In this document: piece by piece, positions 34,561-46,429 of the stretch
How positions within the stretch are numbered: position 1 is the stretch's first letter
Layout of the letters: each line of letters opens with the position of its first letter
DNA from: Chinchilla lanigera
Taxonomy: Eukaryota; Chordata; Mammalia; Rodentia; Chinchillidae
Reading direction: 5' to 3'
Assembly (NCBI RefSeq): GCF_000276665.1
Contig: NW_004955477.1
Span: 4,897,309 to 4,961,308 of the forward strand
Length of the DNA stretch: 64,000 nucleotides
Notes under the pieces: model-generated
Database searches by the model: none
Told to the model about the DNA's origin: nothing
What the model saw: the letters and a program-made list of their open reading frames with translations, nothing else
Translations under genes and position numbers: made by a program

Positions 34561-36149
34561 ACTTTATTATTTTTTGATGTGTATGAAAGAACTGGCTTTT
34601 CATGGGTTGAATCAGTTTACTAGACTTCTGGCTAGTTCCATGGTTTTCAAAAAGTTATATGTTGGTGTTTCATTTAAAAGTGTATTTTCTTTGAAAATAT
34701 AAGGTCTTTTTTTTTTTTATTGGCCATCTAGTTTGGATCTAATGAGTGTATCATTGCAAAACCTTGTGTAGAATTTACATTTTGTGCATGGAAAGGGTTT
34801 TCAGGATGCCATGTTGGAAAATCCATAATGTGACAGGAGATTTCTCTTTCATAGTTTATAGTACTTTGCTGCAGGGATGTGGGCTGTGGTCTGTGTGGAT
34901 GTGGTGTGCTTTTGTCAATGCTCTTAATTTTGAATCTTGATGTAAGATAAAATTTGAGGGTCTCACTGTTATTCAAACTTGTGCCCTACTACTTCTTGAA
35001 AAAACAGTCTGCAGACTGCATTACAGAAAAAGAGAAACTCCTTTTAAAGTGAGATTTTTGGAACACTTATGTTAGCTCCTGCTGTGAGGGACAGAAACTG
35101 AGTGGACACTGTATGGGCTGGAGTCACCCAAGGCAGTAGATGTGTGTATGTACGTGTGTGCACACGTGTGCCTGTGTATGTGTCTAATTTCAATTGAAAA
35201 ATCTGGCTTTGAATAATGTCATCATTTATGTATTTTATAGCCACTATTTATCAAGGGCTGAGCACCAGACCTGCTTTCTTACATAAGCTTTAACTTGATA
35301 CCATAATTGTGTAATTGTAAATTAAACAGCCAAATCAGCATACATGTGCATAGATGCCTCTGTGTGCACCTGTTTGCTACCATCCAGATTTGCTCGGAAT
35401 CTTTTTGGTGAAACCGGATTCCCAGAAAGGTGGGCAAGGCCTGTTAATGGTACATTGTCCTTCAGTTATCTTCCAAGGATGAGAGACTGCTGCTGCTCCA
35501 GATGGCAGGGCTCTCCTTACCACCTAACAGATGTGAATCACTATGGTTTGCAGATAAAAAAACAAATACGGACAAAAGTAGGTATCTACCAATTACCCTC
35601 AAAGGTAGAGGAGTCTCTTCTCTGCGTTGAGTATATGAATGAACATGCACGCATGCACGCGCACAGCTCATGTCAGATACTAGTTTTATGCTAGAACTAT
35701 TTTCTGCCCTCACAGAGATTACACTGCAGTGAAAAAAAACATACAGTTAAAATAATCAGTATTTGAAGTGGCCAGGAACTGGACCTCTGAGGCCTGTTGT
35801 ACGTAGATCTGTGTGTAGAGGCCTACAGATCATGGATCACCAGTGGAACAGACATGTTACTCATGCTGCCTCTCTGAAGGTCATTGGAGATTTGCCTTTC
35901 CTCCCCTAGGGGGCTGTAGCAAGGTTCTGTGGACCTGGTGACAGGCAAGGGTGATCCCCTTTACTTTGAAGGCCTGCTTGGGATCCCTAGCATGGGCAAT
36001 GTGATTGCTGGCCTTTGAGGAAACCTGCTGGCTGGCTGCTCACTGTCTGGTCTTACAGTCATCTCTAGTAGTCTGTATTGTTGGAGATTTCTGATGCTCT
36101 TGGTGCTGTAGAAGGGAGATCTTTCATGATGGTATGTTAGGTTGCTTTC
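34561..36149. other. DOCK1: intron sequence with a (TG)-rich stretch
   Basis: GT/AC-rich alternating purine-pyrimidine DNA at 35137-35182. CTCF-like motif at 35903-35914 listed separately. No exon recognised. Confidence 0.45.
35903..35914 (+). promoter_or_regulatory. CTCF-like core motif (one mismatch)
   Basis: CCCCTAGGGGGC compared with the CTCF core CCASYAGRKGGC has one mismatch (third base). Motif match only; occupancy unknown. Confidence 0.3.
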
Positions 36150-36260
36150 TGCAAACTCATTTATCGAGCATCATCTCATTTTATCTTCACAGCCTATGCT
36201 TATCCTCATTTCCCCTGTCATGGATGGGGGCATAATGAAGGGTGAGATCAGTTGGATATT
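36150..36260 (+). repeat. MIR relic
   Basis: TCATTTTATCTTCACAGCCTATGCTTATCCTCATTTCCCC follows the MIR middle part (TCTCATTTAATCCTCACAACAACCCTATG...ATTATCCCCATTTTAC). Confidence 0.55.
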
Positions 36261-38938
36261 AGTCCATCAAAAAGATATTACAACACATGCCTTTTTATTT
36301 TCTTACTTAGGGGACTTAGGGGGCTTACTAATGGAATGTCTTTAAAAGTGGCAAAATAACAATGATGGTTCTAAAAGTTTTGCTTTTTTGTTAAGAAAAG
36401 CTGGATAGCAGTCAAAGTTAACATATTCCTTGGGGCTGAGTGGATGTTGGGTGGGTGATGGCCTCTCCTTGCCAGATATGAACATGCAGATGTCACCTCC
36501 TTCACCCTTGAGTAATTCTGACGAATGAGACCAAAACACACCCAGTTAACTCCAAGAACAGTGCAGTCCGCAATTGCCTGAAATGGTGCTGTAATGTACA
36601 GATGTAGCCCAGGACATCTAGGTACCACCTCCCTGAAGATCCAGTTCTGAATCATTCATGAGCATACCCTTCCTTCCAGCTTTTACTGGACAGGCTTCTA
36701 TCCTATTTGGTTCCGTGCTAAGCCAGCTTCAAAACACAACCTTGATAAGTTTATGTCATTGGTGTTTCTTAGTCACATTGTCAGGGACTATTATCACCTG
36801 CTAGGTCTTAATGGCATTAACTTCTCCCTCTGAGATGCCTTGGAAATTGACTCATTCTCCAGAATGGTGGCAGTGGTAGGTATGGCCTCGGGCTTGTCCT
36901 GTGTTGAGAGTGAGATACAGAGGCCATGTATTTCCAGAAGGGAGTGATTACTCATCTGGAGAGTCTGAATGGGGACCATATGGAAGGAGATGGCAGGGCT
37001 GGGCTTGGGTATGGTTTGGCAAGTAATCTTGCTAGCCCATTGAGCCAGCTTGGCTGAGGGGAGGGGAGGAGTTGGAGTGTTGCCCCACATTAGATGTTGC
37101 ATGCAGTTAAGGGCAGTAGATTTAGTTACTGGGGGTTGATGTAGCTTGCACATATTGGAGTTTCACAGGAAGATCATTGGGATTTGATATATTTGTGGAA
37201 AATACCAGTCAATGTATTAGTATTTTCTAGCCAGGTTTAGTTCCATGACTTCACTTTCTAGTGCTTTTTTCCTTAGTCTGGCCTTGTCTCTGGGTGATTC
37301 TCATGCTCCCACGATCTCCTGTAGGACAGCACATTTTGACCTTTTGAATCACTTCACTCAAGTTCAGGGGGCCGTGATTCTCTCCATGAGGACACAGTGT
37401 TTCCATGGGTCTCACAGTGAGGGTTGGGTGAGAAGATAAGGGAATTGGCTCAAGGCCTCCCTGACATCAGAAGTTCAGGCACAAAGGAGCCCTCATGGTC
37501 CCTCAGACAGCCTCACCTCTGTGTGCTGTGCTTTGTCCCTGACCTGCAGGATTCCAGACATCATCGCTAGCAAGGCTGGCCTGGCCTCTGCCCTAAAGAG
37601 GTGCAGCAGTTACCATCGCATGCATTACTTGTACCCAAGGATTATTGTAATTGTGAAGTCAACAAGTAAATCCATATATTCACATACTCGTTGCATAGAA
37701 CTCCTTCTGGAAATGAATAAATCCAAAGGAAATCTGAGAAAAGCCTAGGCATGAGCTGCCCACATGTAGCCCACTGGGAGACTGCAGCAGAAGGGTTTGT
37801 GTTATTTCTGAAATTATTTCCGTGCCTGGGCTTTGCGTCTGTCTCTACCGAGTCCTTCATTACCGCGTTGTCCTTGGGAAAGTTCTGAGTGTTTTTCTGA
37901 ATACTTACAGGAACCATGCCACTGTTGCCTGCTTTTTTCTTACATAAAAATTTCAGGAAACATTAATGCAAAACATGCTTCTATATATCATTAATGTTGT
38001 AAGTCCTGAAATGTACAATCCTAAAACCCAGCAAGAGCTATTTAATGTTGCAGAGCACTGCTGCCTCTCTCCTGCTTTGCATGTTAAAGGAAGTAGTAGT
38101 GGCCATGCTAATGTTAAAGTATAAACCTCGTGTTGGAAACAGATAGGTCACATTGGAGAGTATTGATGATAGAGTTATATTGGATTCCCCATTTGTCAGA
38201 AACAATTAGGAATTTACTTTTATCTTTAATCTTGTGTCTTTTTCCCTTTTGCTGTTTTTTATTATGAAATCTTTGACTCTATTCCTATTTAAAGAAATGA
38301 AAACCCAAGCCTTCCTTGACCTGGACCTTAGCTCCCAGTATCTCTTCATTTTGCAGACATGGTGATGTTCACCAGGGTGGCGTTCCTGTCTCTGAAATTG
38401 CCATTTTCTCTTCTCTTTTCTGGCTGTTCCCAGAAGCTTGCTTGAAAAGGGCTCTGTGTACATTTGTCACATCCCAGAGCTGGCCACCTTCTGCTTAGGA
38501 GAAGCAGACCATGTCTTGGTTCTCTTAGGAACAGACTATAAAGTCTGCCATTAGAATAATTTTTGGTGTAAGAAGTATTTCTTTTAATATTACAAATGGA
38601 TGAATTTATAATAGAAAATAAAAACCCAATATCTATGCTTATATTTGTATTTATATACACACTATGGGATATATGTACATGCATGTTATATATGTTTGTG
38701 AGTTATTCTATATTTCACGGAGGCACATACATATGTAAGTGTATGTGAATATTGGTATAAATTATTGACATAGCAATAGAAATGATATAGTCAAGTAGTT
38801 GGCCCTCTCCAGTTGTCAAGTTTCCATGTTGCAGGACATGAATGCAAAGTGCCTGGAGAAGGGCACACAAGCTTCTAGCAAACATGCGTGGTGCATTGAT
38901 GGCTCTGCCACTGATTGGCAACTCTGTGTCCCATGCAG
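36261..38938. other. DOCK1: intron sequence, nothing recognised
   Basis: Several short ORFs without domains; AT-rich toward 38560-38790, just before DOCK1 exon C. Confidence 0.45.
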
Positions 38939-39066
38939 ACTGCAGAGAGATCCTGCTTCCCATGATGACCGAACAGCTCAAGTACCATCTGGAGAGACAG
39001 GAGGACCTGGAGGCCTGCTGCCAGCTGCTCAGCAATATCCTGGAGGTGCTTTATAGGAAGGACGTG
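38939..39066 (+). CDS. DOCK1: DOCK1 coding exon C (128 nt)
   Basis: Begins AC, completing the aspartate split with exon B, then encodes CREILLPMMTEQLKYHLERQ, EDLEACCQLLSNILEVLYRK and DV. It ends GACGTG|GTGAGT at 39066/39067 in phase 0. The 42 full codons are open and lie in the helical scaffold upstream of DHR-2. Against human DOCK1 as I recall it, E replaces D in MMTDQ and N replaces H in LLSHIL; the rest is identical. The acceptor CCCATGCAG has an unusually poor pyrimidine tract. The following base triplet GTG GTG at the exon/intron border could in principle allow a shift of 3 nt in donor use, but only the downstream site gives GTGAGT. Confidence 0.95.
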
Positions 39067-39189
39067 GTGAGTGATGGGCCACCTGGCCTGCTGCCTTCTA
39101 GGACCGCACAGGCAGCTACATCCTGCCATTTGCCTAAGCCCTGGCCCCGACACGTGTCACATGCCACAGTATTACAAATAGTTTATTTC

Positions 39190-39358
39190 AGTAGTAATGG
39201 TGCATGTCTGTAATCCTAGTGCTTTGGGAGGCTGAAGCCGAGAAACACAAATTCAAGCCAAGCCTGGGCAATTTAGTGAGACCCTTTCTCCAAAAAAGGA
39301 AAAGGCGAGCGATGTAGCTCAGTGTGAACATCCTGGGTTCAATCCCCAGGATAGCAAA
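39190..39358 (+). mobile_element. B1 plus ID chimeric SINE (B1-dID type), sense
   Basis: B1 part: GGTGCATGTCTGTAATCCTAG, TTTGGGAGGCTGAAGCCGAG, CTGGGCAATTTAGTGAGACC. After an A-rich linker comes the ID-like part: GCGATGTAGCTCAGTGTGAAC, CTGGGTTCAATCCCCAGGAT. It starts about 120 bp after DOCK1 exon C. Confidence 0.88.
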
Positions 39359-39644
39359 ATGCCAACAATAATATTGGCCTTAATTTTCAATTTAGTCCCT
39401 TCCTTTTTTTCTTTAAGGGTAGAGTTGTACCCTTAGGTTATTTTTGTTTGTGTATCGTGATATTACAGTGTTTATTCTTCTGCATTGAATCAGTTTTTTT
39501 TATATCCTGTATCTTCTTAGTAAAATGCTTCAGAAGGCCTACATTTTAATTCTTAAGGTTAGATAAAAGAATTTGGTGCTAAAAGTTGGCTAATGTCCTC
39601 TATTCTTTCTTGCAAGTCTTAATTTAATTGAAGTATACAGGCAC

Positions 39645-39760
39645 AAACCTCCCTCCTCCCTCCCTCCCCCCCTCTTCTTCCTTCCATCCCTCCTTCCTTT
39701 TTCTTTTCCTTTTCTTTTTTTTGTTCTTTTCTTTTCCTTTTTTTCTTTCTTTCTTCCTTC

Positions 39761-39811
<51 letters not shown>

Positions 39812-40105
39812 TTTCTTTCTTTTCCTCCCTCCCTTCTTCCTTCCCTCCTTCCCTCTGTCCCTCTTTTTCCCTTCCTCTCTTCCTCCGTTCGTCCCTCCCT
39901 CCCTTTCCCTTTCTTTCTTTCCCTCCCTTCCTCTCTCTATCTCCCACTCTCCCTCCTATTCTCTGTTTCTTCTATCCTTCCCTCCTCCTCCTTCCCTCTC
40001 CCTTTCCCTCTTTCTCTTTCCTCTCATTTTTTCTCTTCTTTCTCTCTCTCTCTCACCCCCGTCTCCCTCTCTCTCCCTCTCTTTCTCTTTCTCTGCTTCT
40101 GATAG
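39645..40105 (+). repeat. long polypyrimidine tract, (CTTT)n core
   Basis: About 450 nt almost entirely C and T, with a (TTTC)n core at roughly 39745-39820 and (CCTT)n / (CTCT)n flanks. The complementary strand is polypurine, a candidate for triplex (H-DNA). It explains the Ser/Phe/Leu-rich and Lys/Glu-rich ORFs here, which are not genes. Confidence 0.95.
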
Positions 40106-40799
40106 TTTAAAGAGAAGAAAGGAGGAAGCCTCAAGTGCATTTTTAGCTCTGGAATTCTGCTTTCTGTTTTCAAACCAGGTGGTTATTTCTTTGTCCCTTT
40201 TTTTTTGTGATCAGAAGGCTGTGTAAGCACATACGAAGTCTCACCCTCTGCCTCCTCTCTCAGCATACCATATGTGTTTCTACCTATGTATGCTTGCATG
40301 TGTGGTGTGATTAATTTTCCTGCTGGGTCTGGAAAGGTGGAACGTGGGCTGCATCTATCTTTAGGCCTAGCCTTGGTGGATAGGTGTAAGTAGAAGGCAT
40401 GTTCTGAGCTCCCTCCTTCCTGACCTGGACATCGTTTTGGTCAACATTCAGAGACATGCCTTTCCTCTCCAGCAGTGGCTTGTTCTCTCCAAGCCTGCTT
40501 AGGGCTTTGGATGAAAGATATCAGATTTAGTCTATGTATGATGATGTTGATAACTTCCGCTCTTCAGAATATCACCTTTTTGGAAAGGTTTTGGAAACTT
40601 AACCCAAGGCTAGTGTCCAGGGATCCCATTCCAGGCACTTCACTTACGTTACTGGAGAAAAGATTGGGTAAAAAGGCTATAGACCAAACCTCTGGGAGGA
40701 AGTTGTGATTGCACGGATGGGCCTTAGCACAGCTCTAATGAGGTGACAGTTCATGGAGGAGAATCTACTATTCCATCACACACTAAATAGGAGTGATTT
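40106..40799. other. DOCK1: intron sequence, nothing recognised
   Basis: No exon or repeat identified. Confidence 0.45.
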
Positions 40800-40935
40800 T
40801 TTTACTGCTAGAAAGCTATATGGCAGTGTGATAGATAGTTTACTAAATGACTAGGCATTGTGCTCCATGTGACTTGATGAGACTTGACACACAGAACAGG
40901 GTGGAGTTATCATCTGCCCGCGTCCCACTTACCAG
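40800..40935 (+). repeat. probable MIR relic
   Basis: TTTACTAAATGACTAGGCATTGTGCTCCATG and GGTGGAGTTATCATCTGCCC resemble MIR (TACTATGTGCCAGGCACTGTGCTAAG ... GTAGGTACTATTATTATCCCC). Confidence 0.45.
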
Positions 40936-41112
40936 TGCCAAGAATCTTTAGAAAACTAAATTGGTGGTCTAATCAGGGATCATAAATATTATATTGTTTA
41001 ACTGGATTTTAAGGTTTACTTAAATTATGATGATGATATAACAAATTATCATTAATGGACTATAATTAACAAAGTGCCCTGAGTTTTCTTTCTGAAGCCT
41101 TTTGCCTTTTTT

Positions 41113-41196
41113 AAAATTTTTTTGGTACTGGGGATTGGACTCAGGACCTTACACTTGGCATGCAGGCACTTGTGCCACTGAGCTATATCCCTGGCC
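41113..41196 (-). mobile_element. ID-like SINE, antisense, close to DOCK1 exon D
   Basis: TTGGTACTGGGGATTGGACTC, ATGCAGGCACTTGTGCCACTG, GCTATATCCCTGGCC. It ends about 150 bp before the exon at 41349. Target duplications are only approximate. Confidence 0.9.
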
Positions 41197-41348
41197 AGGC
41201 TTTTGCTTTTGACAAGGACCATTTTTCATCTCGTTAAGAGTTATAATTGATTTATTCCTTACAGGGTTAGTGGATCCAGTGACTACCACGGGGCTCATAT
41301 GTCCGCGATTGTCTTTGGTGCTGGTTTTCATTTTGTGTCTTCCTCCAG

Positions 41349-41444
41349 GGGCCGACGCAGAGACACGTTCAGATCATCATGGAGAAACTGCTTCGCACGG
41401 TGAACCGAACTGTCATTTCCATGGGGCGCGATTCTGAACTCATC
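41349..41444 (+). CDS. DOCK1: DOCK1 coding exon D (96 nt)
   Basis: Encodes 32 complete codons, GPTQRHVQIIMEKLLRTVNR then TVISMGRDSELI, in phase 0 at both ends. The acceptor TTGTGTCTTCCTCCAG is strong and the donor ATC|GTAAGT at 41444/41445 is close to consensus. Joined to exon C it reads RKDV-GPTQRHVQ, as in DOCK1. Being symmetric (phase 0-0, a multiple of 3), this exon could be skipped without a frameshift, though I have no evidence that it is. The next expected residues (GNFVACMTAILRQ) are not found before position 64000, so the following intron exceeds 22.5 kb and hosts the antisense INSYN2A exon. Confidence 0.96.
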
Positions 41445-42969
41445 GTAAGTGCTCAGTGACATATGCTTGGGTGCTTAACTGTGGCTGAGAGCATCTTCCC
41501 AGGAATGACATTTATTCCCCAGCCCCAAATTCCATCTGCTTCTTATCCAACTGCCATTCTAAAATGAGCTTATTTCCTTAAAATATAGTGAGCAAGTCAC
41601 AACACAATCTACGTATAGAAAATGTTCTCATTTTCATGATTCTGGAAACAAGTGTCAAAGTTGGAGGGTAAATAAACATTTGGTACTAGATTTCTTATTA
41701 TTTCTAGGAAAAGAAGTTTATCTTCTTCTAAGTTCTCATTCTGCTGACAGTTTCTTTCTTTATATTTACACTTAAGGTGCTGTTAATAAAATTTTATGAA
41801 GGACCTTAAAAAGTAATTGAGGTTACTTAAATGTAATTCCAACATGGCTATTTTGTTGTCAACTTGAATGTGTTACGGGTGTTTCTCTAATGGACAGTAG
41901 TTACAATTGGAAAACTATTAATTTTTGCAAGAATATTTGAAGTAAAATTTAGATAAAGTTCAGATCATGATGCCTTTCCTCCCATACTTTATCGCTTCCT
42001 TTCCCCCAGTAGCGTTAAGTTTGAATATTGAGGCAAAAGACTCACACATAGGTCCCATTTACGTTTTGCCACTTATTGTACACATTACCATCTAACTGAC
42101 CTCGCTGAATGGCCTTTGTGCTGGAGGGAACTTTCCTAGTCAAAAAAAAGAAAACTGTTCAGTGTTTTCACTGGCAGTCAGACAAGACACATTGATCTTT
42201 CTCGTTGTGTGACCTTGGCTCTGACTGGATAGCTGGGGAGTGAGCAGCTAAGTGGATGTATGTTTCCTTTGGACATTTGGAGCACTGGGTTCAGCTCTGT
42301 GTCTGTGGCTGATGTCCGGGGATGGTATGGTTGTGAGTCAATCACCTGCTCTGCGCAGAAGGCCAACAAATGTGGCCTGAATTCGTTTCCGTCTAGTGAA
42401 ATGATCTATTTCTTGTCTCTGAGTTTCAGGACATGCTGCCATCTGAGTTTTCCTCAGTGTCTCTCGTTTAGATTTGGGTTATCATATGTTTGAATTAGAA
42501 AATGAAATATTTTCATGAACTAAACTTTATTTGCAGTAGATTTTTCCATTATTACATGCATATAAATATTTCTGCTTCTTCATATACTTTATTATGGCTG
42601 TTCTTTTCCAGAATCTAGAACCACCTTTGTGTGCTTAATGTTGAGAGGAGACAGTGCGTCATGCAGTGGGACTGGTGGCCCTGGGTGTACCCCTGAGGTT
42701 TGGTGTTCCTGGCCCCCATATGTACCTTGCACCTACATGAAGTAGGAGGTACCGTGAATGGTGTGTGGCCTGGAGCTGCATCAAGTATTCTTTCTGCTAT
42801 GACCCTTTTGGGAAAGGCCTGGATTAAAGATGCTGGGGAGGTGGAACACAATGCCACCCAAGGTGTTACACTGAGTGTGCAAGAGGCATCTGGAAGTGTT
42901 CTGCTGGGTGTGCAGCAGAGAGTGATGGTAGATATGAAGACAAGGGAACTGATGAGATGGTCTCACCAT
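41445..42969. other. DOCK1: intron sequence, nothing recognised
   Basis: No exon or known repeat. A 135-codon + ORF (42700-43107) runs into the minisatellite and shows no domain. Confidence 0.45.
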
Positions 42970-43147
42970 GATGAGTGTAGTCCTCCTTCTCGTTATGGTG
43001 ATGCAGTGCTGCTTTTGGTTAGGTTGACATGGTCCCACCTCTCTGTTGGGTGGGACAGTCCTGCCTGTAATAAGGGTGCATTGTCCTACCTCTGGCTAGG
43101 GTGGTAGTATTGTGCCTCTGGTTAAGGGGACATAGTCCTGCTGTTTT
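42970..43147 (+). repeat. degenerate minisatellite, period about 25-30 bp
   Basis: Repeated theme of CCTGCCTCTGGTTAGGGTGACATAGT type: GTGCTGCTTTTGGTTAGGTTGACATGGTC, CCACCTCTCTGTTGGGTGGGACAGTC, CTGCCTGTAATAAGGGTGCATTGTC, CTACCTCTGGCTAGGGTGGTAGTAT, TGTGCCTCTGGTTAAGGGGACATAGTC. Five to six diverged units. Confidence 0.7.
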
Positions 43148-43149
43148 CT

Positions 43150-43206
43150 GTAACCTAGGACCTGGCACATGCTAGGTATGTGCTGTACTAACGACTGGGT
43201 CCCCAG
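43150..43206 (-). repeat. degenerate ID-like SINE remnant, antisense
   Basis: TAACCTAGGACCTGGCACATG, CTAGGTATGTGCTGTACTAAC, GACTGGGTCCCCAG. Abuts the minisatellite. Confidence 0.55.
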
Positions 43207-46200
43207 GTTTCTGGTTAGGGACTGCTTCCTAGTTGTGTTTTCAGTTAATTAATAGCCTCCTGGCCAGCAGTTAAATAAGGAAAAAGAGGGCAAAGAGAAA
43301 GCTCATGTAAATTTGACAGGTACTTTAGAATGTGAAGAGATGATGAAACATGTTCATAGCTTGAGCAGAAGGTAGAGTGGAACATGCAGGACATAATGCT
43401 TCCATTCAGACCATGTAGTTCAGGATGTCTTTGGAAATTTTCTATCTCAGTCATGATGATAACAGTAGCAACAAAAATGGAGACTCTTTACTGAGTTCCT
43501 ATTTATGTGCTGGGCACCGTATAACTAACGGAAAAATTCTCATTCTGTTCCCATCTTCATCCTGCAATGTGGCTGCAGAAAATGTCCTGCAGACAGAAGA
43601 ATCATCAGGACCCTTCACCCGGCCTGGTAACTAGTGTGGAGCCTGGGCATGGTGCCAGAGTTTGCTCCCAGTCTCTGCTATGAGACTAAGACACATGGTG
43701 CTCCTGAGTGTGGCCCATTCGGCAGCTATCAGAGACCTGTGAATTGTTTCTTGGTCTCTGCTCTAGTCAGGGAGGCAGTTTTCTAGGGAAAGAAGCCTGT
43801 GTGTTCTACCTTGTGTTGTTGCCCTTGGACTAAACTTCAAGGTATCTGGAAGGTGGAAGCAGGGCCAGACCAAAAGTTGCATGCTTATTTTATGAAAGCC
43901 CAGGGCTTTTGGGATGTCTCAGCTTGGAGGTGCCCAGGTGGGTGTTTGAAGGAACTCCTAGGAGCTGAGAGACATGGGGATGGCAGTGGGTTCCTACCCT
44001 CAGTCTTACCCATTGGTAGCCATGTTCATGTTGGACGGTTGGCGTGAGTTCAGGATACTGTCAGGGCCTAGTGCCACGTTCAGTCCCAACTTGCAAAGCC
44101 CTGACTGTTTGAATCAGCAGTCTAACGAGACAGGAAGAAGATTGAAGTCTTAAACTGACTCCTTCCCAATTCTAGCATCTGTGTTACCTATAAAGTTTGG
44201 AAAACTAAGCTGTTATTAAATAAATCTTGAAAAAGGATAGTCTGAATGAACTATAATTATTTAATGAGTGATGACATTAAGGTATTTCAGGAATAGCATT
44301 TGCCACTCAAAATACAAGTTCTTTAGAAGGACCATTCAGTCATCCACCAACTCCAACTTCTCTCGTAAAGTCAAGAGAGTAAGACTAAAATACTTTCCCT
44401 GGTTAGTATGTTTAACCTTGCCCTGCCAATTTGCAGCAGATGTAGATGAATGGATTAACTTCTTAACGTCACTATTGCTCTGTGAATTTAGATTAGAGAA
44501 GGATCAGGACAAAAACATCCCTGACAAGGTGGACCAAACCTTAATCAGTGGGCCTTGTAGGATGGAAAAAAGCAGACAATACCTTTAGATCTATTTTGGG
44601 TTAGCTGTATCATTTCTTTATTCCTGGGAAATTTCAATCTTGATGTGTTACTCATTTTTACATAAGTGCATTAGAAATTTTAAAACTAAATCAGCTGGAA
44701 AGTTTGAAATAATTGTTGAAAGTGAATTTTTTTTAAAAAATGAAAGTGATTTAAAAACTTGAATAGAGATGGTTCCGTAAATTATTTATTCCATAATATT
44801 GTCTACAGTAATACTAGGAATGTGACCTTGGTTTCCATTGGGGTATGATGCTAATTGGGAATGCAGTTTTGGACTTCTGTTTCCCCTGTCCGGTTATGTG
44901 TGGCATAGAGAACCAGGGATTTCAAATGTAACTGATAAGCTGTAATACACACAATGAGGCTTCTTTCATTGGATATTTATAAAAATTGCACTTTCAAATC
45001 AGTTGCATGTCATTTGTTCATTGTATTTGAAATGGTTGTTGGAATGTATTTGATGCATAGAACAAAAATGTCCCATGATCCTAAGCATTATACCAAAAAA
45101 AAAAATAAAAAAAAACAACAAAACTCTATTTGGTGGTTTATAAGAATCAAAGGTCCTTCTCTATTGCACTGTAGTCTGATTCTGTGGTATACTTGAGTGA
45201 AATACTTAGTTTTATATGAAGTGTGATGTCAGATTTACCTCTCTTTTCCTATTTGAAAGGCTGTCCAGGTCCTCAACATGGGCAGCATTCTTCATCAGTA
45301 ACTGTGTATCTGAGCGTGGGTGTGTGGTTGGGGTAGGGCTCCTATGCTGTGTGCAGGTGGCCAGACCAGCCATCCGTTGGAGACCTGGTGCCCCTCACAC
45401 CAGGAGTCTTTGCTGCAGTTATCTACAAAGGATGGATGCCGACAAAATGATTAATACAGGACTGTTCCCTCTCCTTTGACATTAACTGTGTGTTGCTTTC
45501 TTTGACTGATCAGATTTATAATCTGTTAATGGATCTCTTAAAAATGTAATCAAGTAGGAAGGACTGTTAAAGTTTTTTGGCCTGTGTGCACATCAGAAGA
45601 TAGAAAAGTGCTAATTCAGCAAAGTGGAAATGTGGGCCTATTCCAAGGAAAGTTTCCCTTGGAAAATTCATGGAAGCAGACTTAGAGAAGGGAAGGATTC
45701 TGCCTGGACTCTCAAGTTACTCTTGTGATGACTGCAGCCTCATGACTCATGGACTAAAGTGATGGACACGGATCTGTTTTCACTCTGGACAACTGCTGTT
45801 GGGGACGTCGGTGCTTTGGGGGAAGCGCTTCATCACGACAGCGCCGCCACTGCTTGGGAGTTTGCTGTTAATGAAAACTCAGTGTTTTCTTTGAGCCTGG
45901 GTGATTTATAAGGACCTGACATGCTTCCTTATGTGGAAAATAGGGAATTAGAATAGGTTTTTGAGTGAATGTTTTACCACAACTCTTAGTCAGATGTTTT
46001 CAAAATACCTGTTCCATTATCCTGCATGAGGTGTTTATTCTCACAGAATTCAAGTGTGAATGTGCTCTTAAAAGTTGCTAATTCTTTTTAAAAAGTTCAG
46101 TTGAGATAGGGAAAATATAAATGTTTCAAATGGTCAGTGTGTGGCTTTTGTATACATATTATACAAAGTGCTTCTAATTACACTGTTTGCCTGTAAACCT

Positions 46201-46429
46201 ACTTATAAACATGAGGCTTTCAGAAAATCATCCTAACACATGCTTATCTGTAAGTAGCGATGCCTTCATTTTTATTTGGAGTTGGTATAGCAGTTTTTCT
46301 TAATATATTCCTGTGGCCCTGATATTGTTTTCAAGGTTGGTCACTAAGTGGGTTGACAGCAGAAGTAAAAATCATGTCATTGCTTGGTTAAAATGTGTAC
46401 TTCTTACATATTCGTACCAAACTGCAAAG
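43207..46429. other. DOCK1: intron sequence; weak MIR near 43465-43610
   Basis: TACTGAGTTCCTATTTATGTGCTGGGCACCGTATAAC (43490-43525) is a MIR-like start. An A-run at 45094-45124 has no attached SINE. No exon recognised. Confidence 0.45.

Larger units (their letters stand above)
16882..38938 (+). other. DOCK1: DOCK1 large intron (22,057 bp)
   Basis: Begins with a consensus GTGAGT and ends CCATGCAG. The polypyrimidine tract before the acceptor is weak and interrupted (AACTCTGTGTCC). The intron carries the Tigger-like transposon, the 5'-truncated L1, two copies of an unclassified repeat, several ID-like SINEs, B1 elements, and L2/MIR relics. No additional coding exon of DOCK1 was found, and none is needed, since the flanking exons join in frame. 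Confidence 0.9.
39067..41348 (+). other. DOCK1: DOCK1 intron (2,282 bp)
   Basis: Runs from GTGAGT to TCTTCCTCCAG. It contains a B1-plus-ID chimeric SINE, a 450-bp polypyrimidine tract, a probable MIR relic and an antisense ID-like SINE ending about 150 bp before the next exon. Nothing else was recognised. Confidence 0.9.

Noticed and set aside
39624..40110. ORFs of 107 codons (-) and 160 codons (+)
   Set aside because: Both are translations of the polypyrimidine tract; low complexity only.
42700..43107. 135-codon + ORF
   Set aside because: Runs through the minisatellite; no domain and no splice context.
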